NCBI GenBank assembly: GCA_963726715.1
Contig: CAVSDF010000008.1
Coordinates: 424,101-488,100 of the forward strand
Source: CAVSDF01 sp963726715
GTDB lineage: Bacteria > Bacteroidota > Rhodothermia > Rhodothermales > BA12
Direction: 5' to 3'
DNA: 64,000 nt
Shown: one piece after another, positions 18,201 to 27,388 of the stretch
Layout: the number at the start of each line of letters is the position of its first letter
Numbering within the stretch: the stretch's first letter is position 1
The notes under the pieces: model-generated
What the model saw: the letters and a program-made list of their open reading frames with translations, nothing else
The model's database searches: none
Told to the model about the DNA's origin: nothing
Made by a program: the position numbers and the translations under genes

Positions 18201-19820
18201 TCACATCCGGTGCGTTTCGTGCGTCATGTGGCGGAGCCAGGCGAGGGTGTCGGCGGTGATCGCGTTCTCGCGAAGGCGCCAGCCCCACTGCCCGGCGCCC
18301 TGACCGGGCACGTTCATGCGGGCGCTGGAATCCATCCCCAGCAGGTCCTGCACGGGGATCACGACGAGGCCCGCCGCCGACGCCATGAGGCGCGCGAGGA
18401 ACGGGTGGATGTCGTGCGGCCCGGCGCCGACATCCTGCATCGCCGCGTGGGCACTCGCGGCGCGCTCAGAGTCGGAGAGCCATCCGGCGAGGGTGTCGGT
18501 GTCGTGCGTGCCCGAGTAGGCGACGACGTCCGACGTGTAGTGCGCCGGGTGGTGCTCGTTCTCCGGGTAGCCGAACTGCATGACCCGCATCCCCGAAAAG
18601 CCCGCGTCGGCCATCAGGCGCCGCACATCGGGGGTGATGATGCCGAGGTCTTCGGCGATGACCGGCAGGTCGCCGAGCCGGTCGCGGAGGGCGTGGAAGA
18701 AGGGCAGTCCGGGACCGGGCATCCAGTATCCCGCCTTGGCGGAATCCGCCGTCGCGGGCGTCTCCCAGTAGGCGGCGAAGGCGCGGAAATGGTCGAGGCG
18801 GACGACATCGACGAGCGCCAGAATGCGCCGCATCCGCGCCTCCCACCAGTCGACGGCGTGGGCGTTGAGCGGGGCCGTGGCGATGCCGTGCTGCACCGCG
18901 TCGGAGGCGGCCCAGACGTAGCTCGCGTCCTGGGCGACGTGGATGGGCGTGCGCTCGTAGAGACCGCGCAGCTCGTGCGGCGGCATCCAGTCGGAGAACG
19001 GCGGCTGGTGCCACCAGTAGAGCGGGTTGCCCCACCGCTGCCCCTCGACCGTGAAGTCGTCGGGCGGGACGCCAGAGATGACGGTCGGATAGCCGTCGGC
19101 ACCGAGCTTGAAGAGCGCCTGGTTGGCCCACACGTCGGCGCTGTTGTCGGCGACGTAGATCGGCAGGTCGCCGACGATGGAGACGCCGTGCGCACGGGCG
19201 TGGGCGTGGAGGGCGTCCCAGTGCGCCTGCGCGACGGCCTGCACGAACGTGTGGAAGGCGACGCCGCGGGTGTAGAGGAGGCGGGCGTTGGCGAGCGCGA
19301 GCGGCTCCCGGCGGCGCAGCGGTTCGGACCACGACTGCCAGACGGCGCCGCCGTGCGCGTCGGCGAGGGCGGCGAAGAGGGCGTAGTCGTCGAGCCACGT
19401 CGCGCCGTGGGTGTCGGCGAAGGCCGTCACGCGGGCGTGCCACGGCGAATCGGCGTCCTCGGAGAAGCGCTCGAACGCTGCTTCGAGCAGGGCTTTCCGG
19501 AAGGGCAGGACCACGTCCCAGTCGACGCGGTCGGCGTCGAAGTCGGGCACATCGGCGAGGTCGGCGTCGGTGAGGAGGCCGTCGTCGTGGAGGCGCTCGG
19601 GCGAGATGAGCAGCGGCGAGAGCGCGAACGTCGACGGGCTCGAATACGGCGACTGCCCGTAGCCGGGCGGCACGAGCGGCAGCACCTGCCAGACGCGCTG
19701 CCCGGCCTCGGCGATGCGCTCGACGAAGCGGTGGGCGGCGGGGCCGAGGTCGCCGAGGCCGTACGGGCCGGGGAGCGAGGTGACGTGCAGGAGGAGGCCG
19801 CTCTGGCGCGGAAGGTGCAT
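18201..19820 (-). CDS. malQ: 4-alpha-glucanotransferase (amylomaltase, GH77)
   Basis: 539 residues from ATG 19820; the frame is open further upstream but becomes Arg-rich. GH77 motifs are clear: SGLLLHVTSLPGPYGLGDLG at the start, YGQSPYSSPSTFA, GDLPIYVADNSADVWAN, WGNPLYWW, the nucleophile in VVRLDHFRAF, and the acid/base Glu in VIAEDLGIITPDVR. The enzyme transfers alpha-1,4-glucan chains in maltodextrin and glycogen metabolism. Between WGNPLYWW and the WWEARM helix there are about 45 residues (including DWMPPHELRGLYERT) that typical bacterial amylomaltases lack. The frame is intact, so this looks like a genuine insertion. It lies 104 bp downstream of treZ on the same strand. Confidence 0.92.
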   Translation of the reverse strand: MHLPRQSGLLLHVTSLPGPYGLGDLGPAAHRFVERIAEAGQRVWQVLPLVPPGYGQSPYSSPSTFALSPLLISPERLHDDGLLTDADLADVPDFDADRVDWDVVLPFRKALLEAAFERFSEDADSPWHARVTAFADTHGATWLDDYALFAALADAHGGAVWQSWSEPLRRREPLALANARLLYTRGVAFHTFVQAVAQAHWDALHAHARAHGVSIVGDLPIYVADNSADVWANQALFKLGADGYPTVISGVPPDDFTVEGQRWGNPLYWWHQPPFSDWMPPHELRGLYERTPIHVAQDASYVWAASDAVQHGIATAPLNAHAVDWWEARMRRILALVDVVRLDHFRAFAAYWETPATADSAKAGYWMPGPGLPFFHALRDRLGDLPVIAEDLGIITPDVRRLMADAGFSGMRVMQFGYPENEHHPAHYTSDVVAYSGTHDTDTLAGWLSDSERAASAHAAMQDVGAGPHDIHPFLARLMASAAGLVVIPVQDLLGMDSSARMNVPGQGAGQWGWRLRENAITADTLAWLRHMTHETHRM

Positions 19821-20122
19821 CGCTCGAAAATCGGATGGAGGCGGGACATGCGGGAAGGTAGCGGATCGGAAGCGCTTCGCGCGCGGGCATCCCCCGCGGC
19901 GGCTCCCTGAACCGAAGGTCCCCGCAGGGGAACGGGAGTGCCTTGCCCCCTTCCTCGCGGAAAAGGGAGGGGCGTCACCGGTCGTGGTTGGGGGACGTAG
20001 AGACGCCATGTAGGGCGTCTCCGCCGCGCGTCGCCTCGCCAATGATGCCCCGTTTCGTCTCCACTGCAGGCGGCGGGCTCGGCGTTGGCGGAGGGGGCGC
20101 GGCGGCGTATCGTCGGGGTGGC
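19821..20122. other. Intergenic region with palindromic elements, no gene seen
   Basis: About 300 bp between malQ and the DUF4160 gene. It holds a degenerate family B palindrome (19997-20021, GTAGAGACGCC and GGCGTCTC arms), and GC-rich runs including a CCCCGCAGGGG hairpin near 19920. The open frames here are Arg/Pro-rich shadows. Confidence 0.5.
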
Positions 20123-20417
20123 GTGCCGGAGCGAGAGAGAAAATGGGCGTGGAGAGCGAGCGCCGCACGTTTTCTCCGTCTCAGGGCTCCCACCGTCGCC
20201 CGCTCCGGCCCCTACCGCCTGTTCTTCATTCCCGCGCGAGGAGCCGCGCATCCACGTCCACGTGGCGCATCCAGATGGCGAGGCGAAGCTCATCCCGGAG
20301 GTCGCACTCGCTGCGCAGACCGGGCTGTCGGCGCGGCAGATCCGCGAGGCGCAGAGGGCCGTCGAAACCCACATCGAAAAGATTACCCATGCCTGGCACG
20401 AGCACTTCGGACGCTGA
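20123..20417 (+). CDS. DUF4160 domain protein (frame interrupted)
   Basis: The N-terminal part reads PTVARSGPYRLFFIP in one frame. The rest, EEPRIHVHVAHPDGEAK then VALAAQTGLSARQIREAQ, lies in another, joined by a frame break near 20238. Together they match the short DUF4160 family, which normally starts MPTVxRxGPYRFFF. Here the expected ATG reads GCT, so a GTG at 20123 is used as a tentative start. The gene overlaps the next one by 29 bp. DUF4160 and DUF2442 genes commonly occur as a toxin-antitoxin-like pair; the biochemical role is not established. This copy may be broken or simply mis-sequenced. Confidence 0.65.
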
Positions 20418-20646
20418 CGTCACCCACGTCTCCGCGCATGGCTTCTGGCTGCTGCTCGATGGCGATGAGGAGGTGCTGTTGCCGTTCTCCGATTTCCCGT
20501 GGTTCCGCGACGCCACCATCGCTCAGATCTCCGACGTCGAGTGCCCGAGCGCCAGTCGGCTCTACTGGCCCCAACTCGACATCGACCTCTCGGTCGCATC
20601 GATTCGCACGCCGTCGGACTTTCCGCTCGTCGCGAAATCCCGCTGA
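20389..20646 (+). CDS. DUF2442 domain protein
   Basis: 85 residues from ATG 20389, which lies inside the end of the DUF4160 gene, so translation is probably coupled. The typical DUF2442 pattern is present: DVTHVSAHGFWLLLDGDE, then LPFSDFPWFRDATIAQISDV and LYWPQLDIDLSVASI. DUF2442 proteins are usually partnered with DUF4160 proteins and are proposed antitoxin-like or DNA-binding partners. The frame is intact and there is no signal peptide. Function inferred from pairing only. Confidence 0.8.
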   Translation: MPGTSTSDADVTHVSAHGFWLLLDGDEEVLLPFSDFPWFRDATIAQISDVECPSASRLYWPQLDIDLSVASIRTPSDFPLVAKSR

Positions 20647-20756
20647 CGGGTGGAGGGCGGGCATCCCCCGCGCGTCGGCTGCGCCGACCCCCGAAACCGA
20701 CGCCGGGCCTCCGCCGGGTGGGGCAGAGGCCCGGGGCGGGCGGAGGTGCAGGCGGG

Positions 20757-21755
20757 TCACGCCATGTCGAAGGCGCGCTCGTAGATGAACTTGAAGGAGA
20801 AGCTCTTGGCCGTCGAGCGCTGCTCGATGTACTCGGCGACGCGGCCGAGGCGCTTCGGGATGGCGAGGATCTTCTCCTGCGCCGCGCGCCCGATGTCGTT
20901 GAGGCCGGTCAGGGTCTCGATCTTCCAGAAGTCGATGGCCTCTTCCACGATGGCCTTGTAGTCCCACGGCCCGTAGATGCCGGTGCGGCGCACGACGTCG
21001 GCCATCTCCTTGAAGGCGGGCATCGACACGCCGGGCATGTCGATCGCGGGCATGACGGCGAGGGCGCCTATGCAGGGCGCGGTTGCGGGTCGATCTCCAG
21101 GAGGGCGCGGAAGACGCGGCGGTAGAAGGAGAAGTGCTTGGCCTCGTCGGCGGCGATGCTGGAGAAGATGCCGCTTGGCGACGGGCTCGGCGTCGGCGAG
21201 ACCGGCCGGTGTTGCGGTGCGTGACCTGCGTGGCGCGCTCCTGAAGCGTCGTGTAGACGAAGACGCGGTACGGGTCCTTGTCCCACGACGGGTCGAAGCC
21301 GGCTTCGCGTTGTAGGCGTACTGCATCATCTCGACCTCCTTGAAGCGGAAGAGGCGGCTCTCGCGGGCGTAGTCGTGCAGGATCATGCCGTGGCGGTCCT
21401 CCTCGGCCGTCCACATGTAGTTCCACTGGCCCCACACCGACTCGTCGCCGAGGTACTTGCTCAGCAGGCGGTGGAAGTGCGGCAGGCCCTCCTCGGTGAG
21501 CATGCCGAGCACGACGGCCACGCGCAGGCTGTCGGGCACGCTGCGCGCCCGCTCGCGCAGCGCGGCGATGTTCGTCTCCTCGTCGTCCGACATCTTCTCG
21601 TCGGAGGGCAGGAAGTCGGTCGGCCACCATAGGCGCTGCTTGCCCATGTGCGCCTCGTACATCGTCTGGACGATGGGCTCGATGTGGCGGAGCGCCTCGC
21701 TCTTGGCGAGGGTCTCGGTGGCGTCGGAGGCGTCGGCGGGCGAGTGGACGGTCAT
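20757..21755 (-). CDS. Acyl-ACP desaturase (ferritin-like di-iron), several frame breaks
   Basis: Starts at ATG 21755. The N-terminal 150 residues are intact and include LWWPTDFLPSDE and the first di-iron motif in MWTAEEDRHGMIL. Then YRVFVYTTLQERATQVTHRNTG, the second iron motif IAADEAKHFSFYRRVF, and the C-terminal helices (MPGVSMPAFKEMADVV) lie in different frames. At least three shifts occur between about 21300 and 21070. All expected blocks are present in order, so errors are more likely than decay. The enzyme introduces a double bond into acyl-ACP using ferredoxin and oxygen. A TetR regulator gene lies upstream on the same strand. Confidence 0.85.
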   Translation of the reverse strand: MTVHSPADASDATETLAKSEALRHIEPIVQTMYEAHMGKQRLWWPTDFLPSDEKMSDDEETNIAALRERARSVPDSLRVAVVLGMLTEEGLPHFHRLLSKYLGDESVWGQWNYMWTAEEDRHGMILHDYARESRLFRFKEVEMMQYAYNAKPASTRRGTRTRTASSSTRRFRSAPRRSRTATPAGLADAEPVAKRHLLQHRRRRGQALLLLPPRLPRPPGDRPATAPCIGALAVMPAIDMPGVSMPAFKEMADVVRRTGIYGPWDYKAIVEEAIDFWKIETLTGLNDIGRAAQEKILAIPKRLGRVAEYIEQRSTAKSFSFKFIYERAFDMA

Positions 21756-21908
21756 GGCGGCGTGGGGAGGAGGCGGGGAGGGCGGCAGGCGCCGGAAGAG
21801 CAGGGCAGGGCGCCGCGAAACGCGGCAGGATGGATCGGTGGATGCGCCGGGTGCGGACCGGTGGGTGCGGTGCGGGCGGCGGATGTGGGCGTCGGGTAGG
21901 CGGTGGTT

Positions 21909-21936
21909 GTAGGGGCGGGTCTAGACCCGCCCCTAC
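21909..21936. repeat. Dispersed palindrome, family A (copy 3, perfect)
   Basis: A perfect 28-bp palindrome, GTAGGGGCGGGTCT followed directly by AGACCCGCCCCTAC, between the TetR gene and the desaturase gene. Confidence 0.9.
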
Positions 21937-21951
21937 GAACGTCGGTGTCGT

Positions 21952-22555
21952 CTATGCCGCTTCCGGGAGCGGCACGAGGGCGTGGAGGGCGGCGTGGACG
22001 GCGCCGAGCTCGACTTCGGTGGGGTCCATGACGACTTGCAATGCCACGCCTTCGATGAGCGCGGTGACGGCGGCGGCGAGGCCGTGGGGCGTCGTGCCGG
22101 TGAAGCGGTCCGGGTCGGCGGCGATGACGCCTTCGGCGTACGGACGGTAGGCGTCGCGGTAGGCGCCGAGCGCGGCGCGGATGCGAGCCTGCACGCCGTC
22201 GTGGCGCGTGCCCATCACCCAGAAGTCGAACAGCAACTCAACACGCTCGCGCTGCGAGGGCAGAGCGGCGAGGTCGCGCTGGACGACGTCGTAGAGGCGC
22301 TCGGCAGCGCTCGCGGTGGGGCCGAGACGATCCGGACGCGGCGCCGAGCGTCGCGTCGAGGAGCCAGTCGAGGAGGGCGACGAGGAGCGCCTCGCGGTTG
22401 CCGAAGTGGAAGAACACGAGCCCGTGGCTCACCCCTGCCTCTATGGCGACGGCGCGCGTCGTCAGTCCCCCGAGCCGCTCGCGCGTGGCGACGGTGAAGG
22501 CGGCCTGCAGGAGGCTCCCGCGGCGAGCGTCTTCGGGCTCTTTCTGGCCAGGCAT
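21952..22555 (-). CDS. TetR-family transcriptional regulator (one frameshift)
   Basis: About 200 residues from ATG 22555. The N-terminal helix-turn-helix is clear: LLQAAFTVATRERLGGLTTR, then AIEAGVSHGLVFFHFGNREALL. The C-terminal ligand domain continues in another frame from about 22330 (LLFDFWVMGTRHDGVQARI and ALIEGVALQVVMDPTEVEL). TetR proteins repress nearby genes until a small ligand binds. The desaturase gene downstream on the same strand, with about 200 bp between, suggests fatty-acid desaturation as the controlled process. The YfhO gene is divergent about 290 bp away and is a second possible target. Confidence 0.85.
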
Positions 22556-22810
22556 GGGGACGGTGGACGACGGGACAGGACGCGGTGTTGGCCACGCGCT
22601 CAGCGCTACGCCACGCCGCCGGGCGTTGATCCGGTGCTCAATGCGGGAAAGTGGAATCGCTTCCGCGGCCAACAGGACGTGTGGAAGCAGCAGCCATGCC
22701 CACAGGCGTCGCATGCGTGAGAGCCGTCCCCTGCGATCCCCGACTCCCCAACTCACTCCCCACCCCCCTGCTCCACCGAAGCCGCATCCGGGGGGCGGAG
22801 ACGTGGGGAG

Positions 22811-22818
22811 TATCTTTG
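22811..22818 (+). promoter_or_regulatory. Candidate Bacteroidota -7 promoter element
   Basis: TATCTTTG matches the TAnnTTTG -7 consensus of Bacteroidota sigma factors. It lies 30 bp upstream of the ATG at 22848 of the YfhO-type gene. No clear TTTG -33 box is visible upstream, so it is only a candidate. Confidence 0.4.
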
Positions 22819-22847
22819 GGACCGACCGCTTCTTCGCATTGCCTCCC

Positions 22848-25614
22848 ATGGCCCGTCCCGCCCCCGGTGGCTCCCGCTCGTCGTCCCGCCGCGACGCTTC
22901 CGCCCGCCCCTCTGCTGCTCGTCCGGAGGCTCCGCGGACCGCTGCCCGTGCGGCGCGCGCCTCCGGTCCCCGTCTCGACGCCGGGCCGCCGTCGTGGTGG
23001 ACGCACCTGTCGCCGCTCGCGCGCCACGGCCTCTGCCTCGCCGCCCTCCTCGTGGTCGCCATCGCCGTGACCGCCCCCGTCGTCTTCGGCGCCGGGTCGA
23101 TCGTCGGGGGCGACGCGGTGCAGTGGCGCTCGATGGCCGCCTCGATGCTCGACTATGCCAAGGCCAGCGGCGAGGAGCCGCTGTGGGCGACGAACCCGTT
23201 CGGCGGGATGCCGGGCGTGATGGTCACGCGCGTCGCGTCGATCCCCGGCCTCGACACGTTCTTCGACGCGCTCCGCTCGGTGATGTGGCCGCTCTCGCAC
23301 CTCGTCGCGCTTCTCGGCGGCCTCTACGGCCTCGTCTATGCGCTCACGCGGCGGCACGGCCCGGCGGTGGTCGCGGCACTCGTCTTCGGCCTCACGACGT
23401 ACCTCGCCATCCTGCTGCCCGCCGGGCACAACTCGAAGTACATCGCCCTCTGCTACACGCCCGCGCTGTTCTGGGCGTTCTTCGAGGCGGTTCGGCGTCC
23501 GCGTCTCCTCTCGGCGCTGCTCTTCGCAGTCGCGCTCGGGCTCAACATCCGCGCCGGGCATCCGCAGATCACCTACTACGCCGCGTGGGCACTCGGGCTG
23601 TGGTGGATCGCCGAGGGCGTCGGGGCGGGGCGCTCGGGGCAGGTCGCGCGGTTTGGACGGGCGACGGCGTTTCTCGCGCTCGGGTCGGTCCTCGCCATCG
23701 GCATGTCGGCGCATCCGCTCGTGCAGCAGATCGAGTACAAGACCTACACGATCCGCGGCGCCGAGAGCGCGTCGGCGAGCGGCGCCGACGATGCGTTCCG
23801 CTACGCGATGGCGTGGAGCCAGGGGTGGGCGGAGATGCTGACACTGCTCGTGGCCGATGCGTTCGGCGGGGGCGGGCAGACGTACTTCGGGCCGAAGGCG
23901 TTCACCGCCGGGCCGCACTACGTCGGCGGCGTGGCGGTGCTCTTCGCCATCGTCGGCCTCGTCTACGGACGGCGGCGCGTGGCGTGGAGCCTCGGCGCGG
24001 CGCTCGCACTCATGCTCGTCTTCGCCCTCGGCGAGAACGCGGCCGCCCTCAACCGCCTCGCCTACGACCTCGTCCCGCTCTTCAAGAGCTTCCGCGTGCC
24101 CGAGACGTGGCTGAGCGTGGCGGCGTGCCTCATCGCCATCCTCGCGGGGCTGGGCGTCGCTGCCGTCGTGCGGCGCGGGGCGGACGATGTGGAGGCATCC
24201 GGGGCTACGAAGGCGTCGCGCGGGGCGCTGATCGCAGGTGTGGCGCTTGTCGCGCTCGTGGCGCTCCTGTTCGTGATGAAGGGATCGCGGTCGTACGAGC
24301 GTCCGGGTGAGCAGGCGCAGATCGCGGGACAGATCGCGCAGCAGAACGGCGTCGATCCGGCCGATCCGCGCGTCGCGCAGGCGGCGACGGAGTACGCCGC
24401 CGCCTCGGTCGCCGAGCGCGCCGACCTGTACGGCGCGGATCTGCTGCGGACGCTCCTTGTGCTCGCCGTCGCCACCGGCCTCGTCTTCCTCGTCCGCCGC
24501 GGCACCGTCCCGGCGTGGGCGCTCGCCCCGGCGCTCGCGCTCGTCGTGGCCGTCGACCTCGGCGGGGTCGCGCAGCGGTACCTCAACAAGGACGCGCTCA
24601 CGCCCGCGTCGGCGCCCGAGGACCTGATCCAGCGCTTCGCCTACGACGACTTCGTGGTCGGCCGCGTGGCCGATGCGGGCGGGATGGGGCACTTCCGCAC
24701 CCTCGTGCTCGACGGTGGCGACCTCGCCTCGTCGGCGCGTCCGGCGGCGTTCTACGAGACCCTCAGCGGCTACCACGGCGCCAAACTGCGGCTCTACCAG
24801 GACTACCTCGACCACATCCTCGTGGGCCCGCAGGGCGGCCTGAACCCGAACGCGCTTCCGCTCATGGGCGTCCGCTACGTCGTCGCCGGCGGGCAGGTCG
24901 CGCCCGGCATGGCGCCCGTCTTCGTGGATTCGACGGCGCGGATGGCGGTCTTCGAGACGCCCGCGCAGGGCGCCCCGGCCCCCGCGACCGCCGCCGACTC
25001 GGCCCGCGCCGCGACCGCCGATTCGCTCGGCGCGCTCGGCCTCCGCAGCACGTCGTCCGTCCGCACCGACCGTGCGTGGTTCGCCTCGACGGTCGAGGCG
25101 CTCGCCGACGATCCGGCGGTCTGGGCGCGCCTGCAAGACCCGGCGCTCGACGTCCACCGCACCGCCCTCGTCGCCGCGCCCACCACGGCCACGACGACGC
25201 CCATCGGCCCGGCCTCGACCGCGACGGCCCGCCTCGTCCGCTACACGCCGCGCGAGATCGCCTACAACGTCGAGACCGACGCGCCGCGCCTGTTCGTGTT
25301 CTCGGAGGTCTACTACCCCGCCGGGTGGACGGCCACCGTCGCGCGCCGACTCCACCTCCGAGGGCGTCGCCGCCGAGATCCTGCGCGTCGACCACCTGCT
25401 GCGCGGCGTGCAGGTGCCCGCCGGGCGCCACCGCGTGACGCTCCGCTTCGACCCGGCCTCGTACCACACCGGCCTGACCGTCGCGGGCGTGTCGAGCGGC
25501 GTCGTCTACGGCGGGCTCCTCCTGCTCCTCGGCCTCGGCTTCGTCAAGCGCCGCAAGGGCGAGATGGCGGGGGAGGATGGGGACGAACCGGTGCCCGTCG
25601 ACGAGCAGGTGTGA
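22848..25614 (+). CDS. YfhO-family integral membrane protein (one frameshift)
   Basis: About 920 residues from ATG 22848. A basic, Ser/Ala-rich N-terminus precedes a dozen or so hydrophobic spans, starting near residue 60 (LCLAALLVVAIAVTAPVVF). Loops typical of the family follow: GGDAVQWRSMAASMLDYAK, ATNPFGGMPGVM and LLPAGHNSKYIALCYTPALF. The large extracytoplasmic C-terminal part includes FYETLSGYHGAKLRLYQDYLD, and a last membrane span is near the end. YfhO proteins resemble GT-C glycosyltransferases and modify surface polymers in Firmicutes; the substrate here is unknown. The frame shifts near 25350, within the C-terminal beta domain. It opens the polysaccharide gene group. Confidence 0.88.
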
Positions 25615-25624
25615 TGCGGAGGTG

Positions 25625-25656
25625 AACCCTGTCAGGTCTCCTGACCTGACAGGGTT
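25625..25656. terminator. Palindromic terminator-like element, family C (copy 1)
   Basis: Arms AACCCTGTCAGGT and ACCTGACAGGGTT form a 13-bp stem with a 6-base loop, 10 bp after the YfhO stop codon. There is no long T tract, so intrinsic termination is not assured. Related copies are at 37190 and 42994. Confidence 0.65.
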
Positions 25657-25678
25657 GGCGGTGCTCTGCCCGCCGGTG

Positions 25679-25775
25679 TCATTGCGAGGAGCGTAGCGCC
25701 GCGGCAAGCGGGATCGACGGATGCCCTCGGAGGGGACACTGGATTGCCGCGGCCCTGTCAGGGCCGCGCAATGAC
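25679..25775. repeat. Dispersed imperfect palindrome, family D (copy 1)
   Basis: About 97 bp bounded by CATTGCGAGGAGCG and CCGCGCAATGAC, with internal GCCGCGGCAA and GATTGCCGCGGCCC arms. A second copy with the same order of arms is at 47334-47424. It looks like a small non-coding mobile or repetitive element. Confidence 0.75.
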
Positions 25776-25860
25776 AACAGCGGAGGGGCCGGGCGGCGCA
25801 TTCGAGAGGCCGCGCCCCATCCCCAACACCCGCCCCATCCATCCACACAGACGACTTCCC

Positions 25861-27174
25861 ATGCCCCGCGTCCTCCTCGTCACCTACTACTACCCGCCGT
25901 CGGGCGGGCCGGCGGTGCAGCGGGCGCTCAAGATGAGCCGCTACCTGCCGGAGATGGGCTGGGACGTGACCGTGCTGACCGTGCGCCCCGAGAGCGCCGC
26001 GTACCCGGCCCTCGACCCGTCGCTCGAAGGCGAGGTGCCGCCGTCGGTGGCCGTCGTGCGGACCGATGCGTGGGACCCGTACGCGGGCTACGCGCGGCTG
26101 CGCGGCGCGGCGACGTCGGACGTGGTGAGCGTGGGCTTCGGCGGGACGGATCGGTCGTGGAAGGAGACGCTCGCGCGGTGGGTGCGCGCCAACGTCTTCC
26201 TGCCCGACGCGCGCGTCGGGTGGGTGCCGTTCGCGGTGCGGGAGGGGCGGCGTGTGCTGCGCGAGGTGCCGCACGACGCGATCCTGACCACCGGACCGCC
26301 GCACTCGGCGCACCTGACCGGGCGCCTGCTCGCCCGCGCGAGCCGGCCTGCCGCACATCGTCGACCTGCGCGACCCGTGGGTCGAGATCGACTACCGCGC
26401 CGACCTGCCGCAGACGAGCGCCGCCGCCCGCTTCGACGCCTCCTTGGAGCGCGCCGTGATCTCCCGCGCCGCCGCCGCCGTCGTCGTCACGCCCGCGATG
26501 AAGCGCGCCTTCGCCCGCCGCATCGACCGCGACTACGACGTGGTGATGAACGGCTTCGACCCCGCCGACTTCCCGCCCCCGACCGCCGCGCCCGACGTCG
26601 AGCGCGGCGCCTTCGTGCTCCACTACGCCGGAAACGTCAGCGGCGCCCGCTCGCCCGACGCGCTCTGGTCGGCCCTCGCCCGCCTCGACGCCGCGCGCAC
26701 GATGCCGCATCTGAAGGTCCGGTTCGTCGGCAAGATCGACGCGGTCGTGCGCGAGCGGGCCGAGGCGGCGGGCGTCGGGGCGCTCGTCGAGGTGCTGCCG
26801 TACGTGCCGCACGCCGAGGCCGTCGCCGGGCTGCGGCGCGCCGCGCTCCTGCTGCTGCTCATCAACCGCGTCGACGGCGCGGAGGGCATCATGACGGGCA
26901 AGCTCTTCGAGTACCTCGCGAGCGGCCGCCCGGTCGTCGGCCTCGGTCCCGGCCGACGGCGACGCCGCCGACGCCCTGCGCGCCGCCGACGCGGGCGTGA
27001 TGTTCGACTGGGACGATGCCGCCGGCCTCGCCCGCCACCTCCGCCACCACTACGACGCCTGGGCCGCCGGATCGCCGATCTCCGGTGCCGCCGCCCGACC
27101 GCCTCGCGCCGTACAGCCGCGTCGAGCAGGCCCGGCAGATGGCGGCGGTGTTGGGGCGGGTGGTTCGGGGTTGA
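25861..27174 (+). CDS. Glycosyltransferase, GT4-like (several frame breaks)
   Basis: About 437 residues from ATG 25861. The N-terminal domain begins RVLLVTYYYPPSGGPAVQRA, typical of WbuB/GT4 enzymes, then DARVGWVPFAVREG and HDAILTTGPPHSAHL. The C-terminal donor-binding domain has VLHYAGNVSGARSPDAL, LKVRFVGKIDAVV, LEVLPYVPHAEAVAGL-like sequence and GIMTGKLFEYLASGRPVVGL with the donor-binding Glu. Frame breaks lie near 26343 (drop one C to read ARASGLPHIVDLRDPW), near 26949 (drop one C to read GLGPADGDAADAL) and near 27080. It probably adds a sugar to a lipid-linked or surface glycan. It lies between the YfhO and wecB genes. Confidence 0.85.
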
Positions 27175-27275
27175 TGGTTGGTTGTTCGCGGTGGGGGCGT
27201 GCGCGTTTGGGACGGGCGTTTCTGCTCGTGCGTGGGTGGGGGCGGGTCGGGGCGTTTGGTTCGGTCCACACGTCC

Positions 27276-27304
27276 GTAGGGGCGGGTCTGAGACCCGCCC
27301 CTAC
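27276..27304. repeat. Dispersed palindrome, family A (copy 4)
   Basis: GTAGGGGCGGGTCTGAGACCCGCCCCTAC, complete arms with a one-base centre, about 85 bp upstream of the wecB start and 100 bp after the glycosyltransferase gene. Confidence 0.9.
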
Positions 27305-27388
27305 AACCACCGCCGCATTTCCGTCACCACCGCGCGCCATCGCCCCGGCGTCGCCTGTCGTCTCCCATCCCAATCCTCCGATCTTCCA

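Noticed and set aside
22638..25469. A 943-codon minus-strand frame opposite the YfhO gene
   Set aside because: Arg/Glu/His-rich shadow without family motifs; the plus strand has a membrane-protein pattern with conserved YfhO loops.
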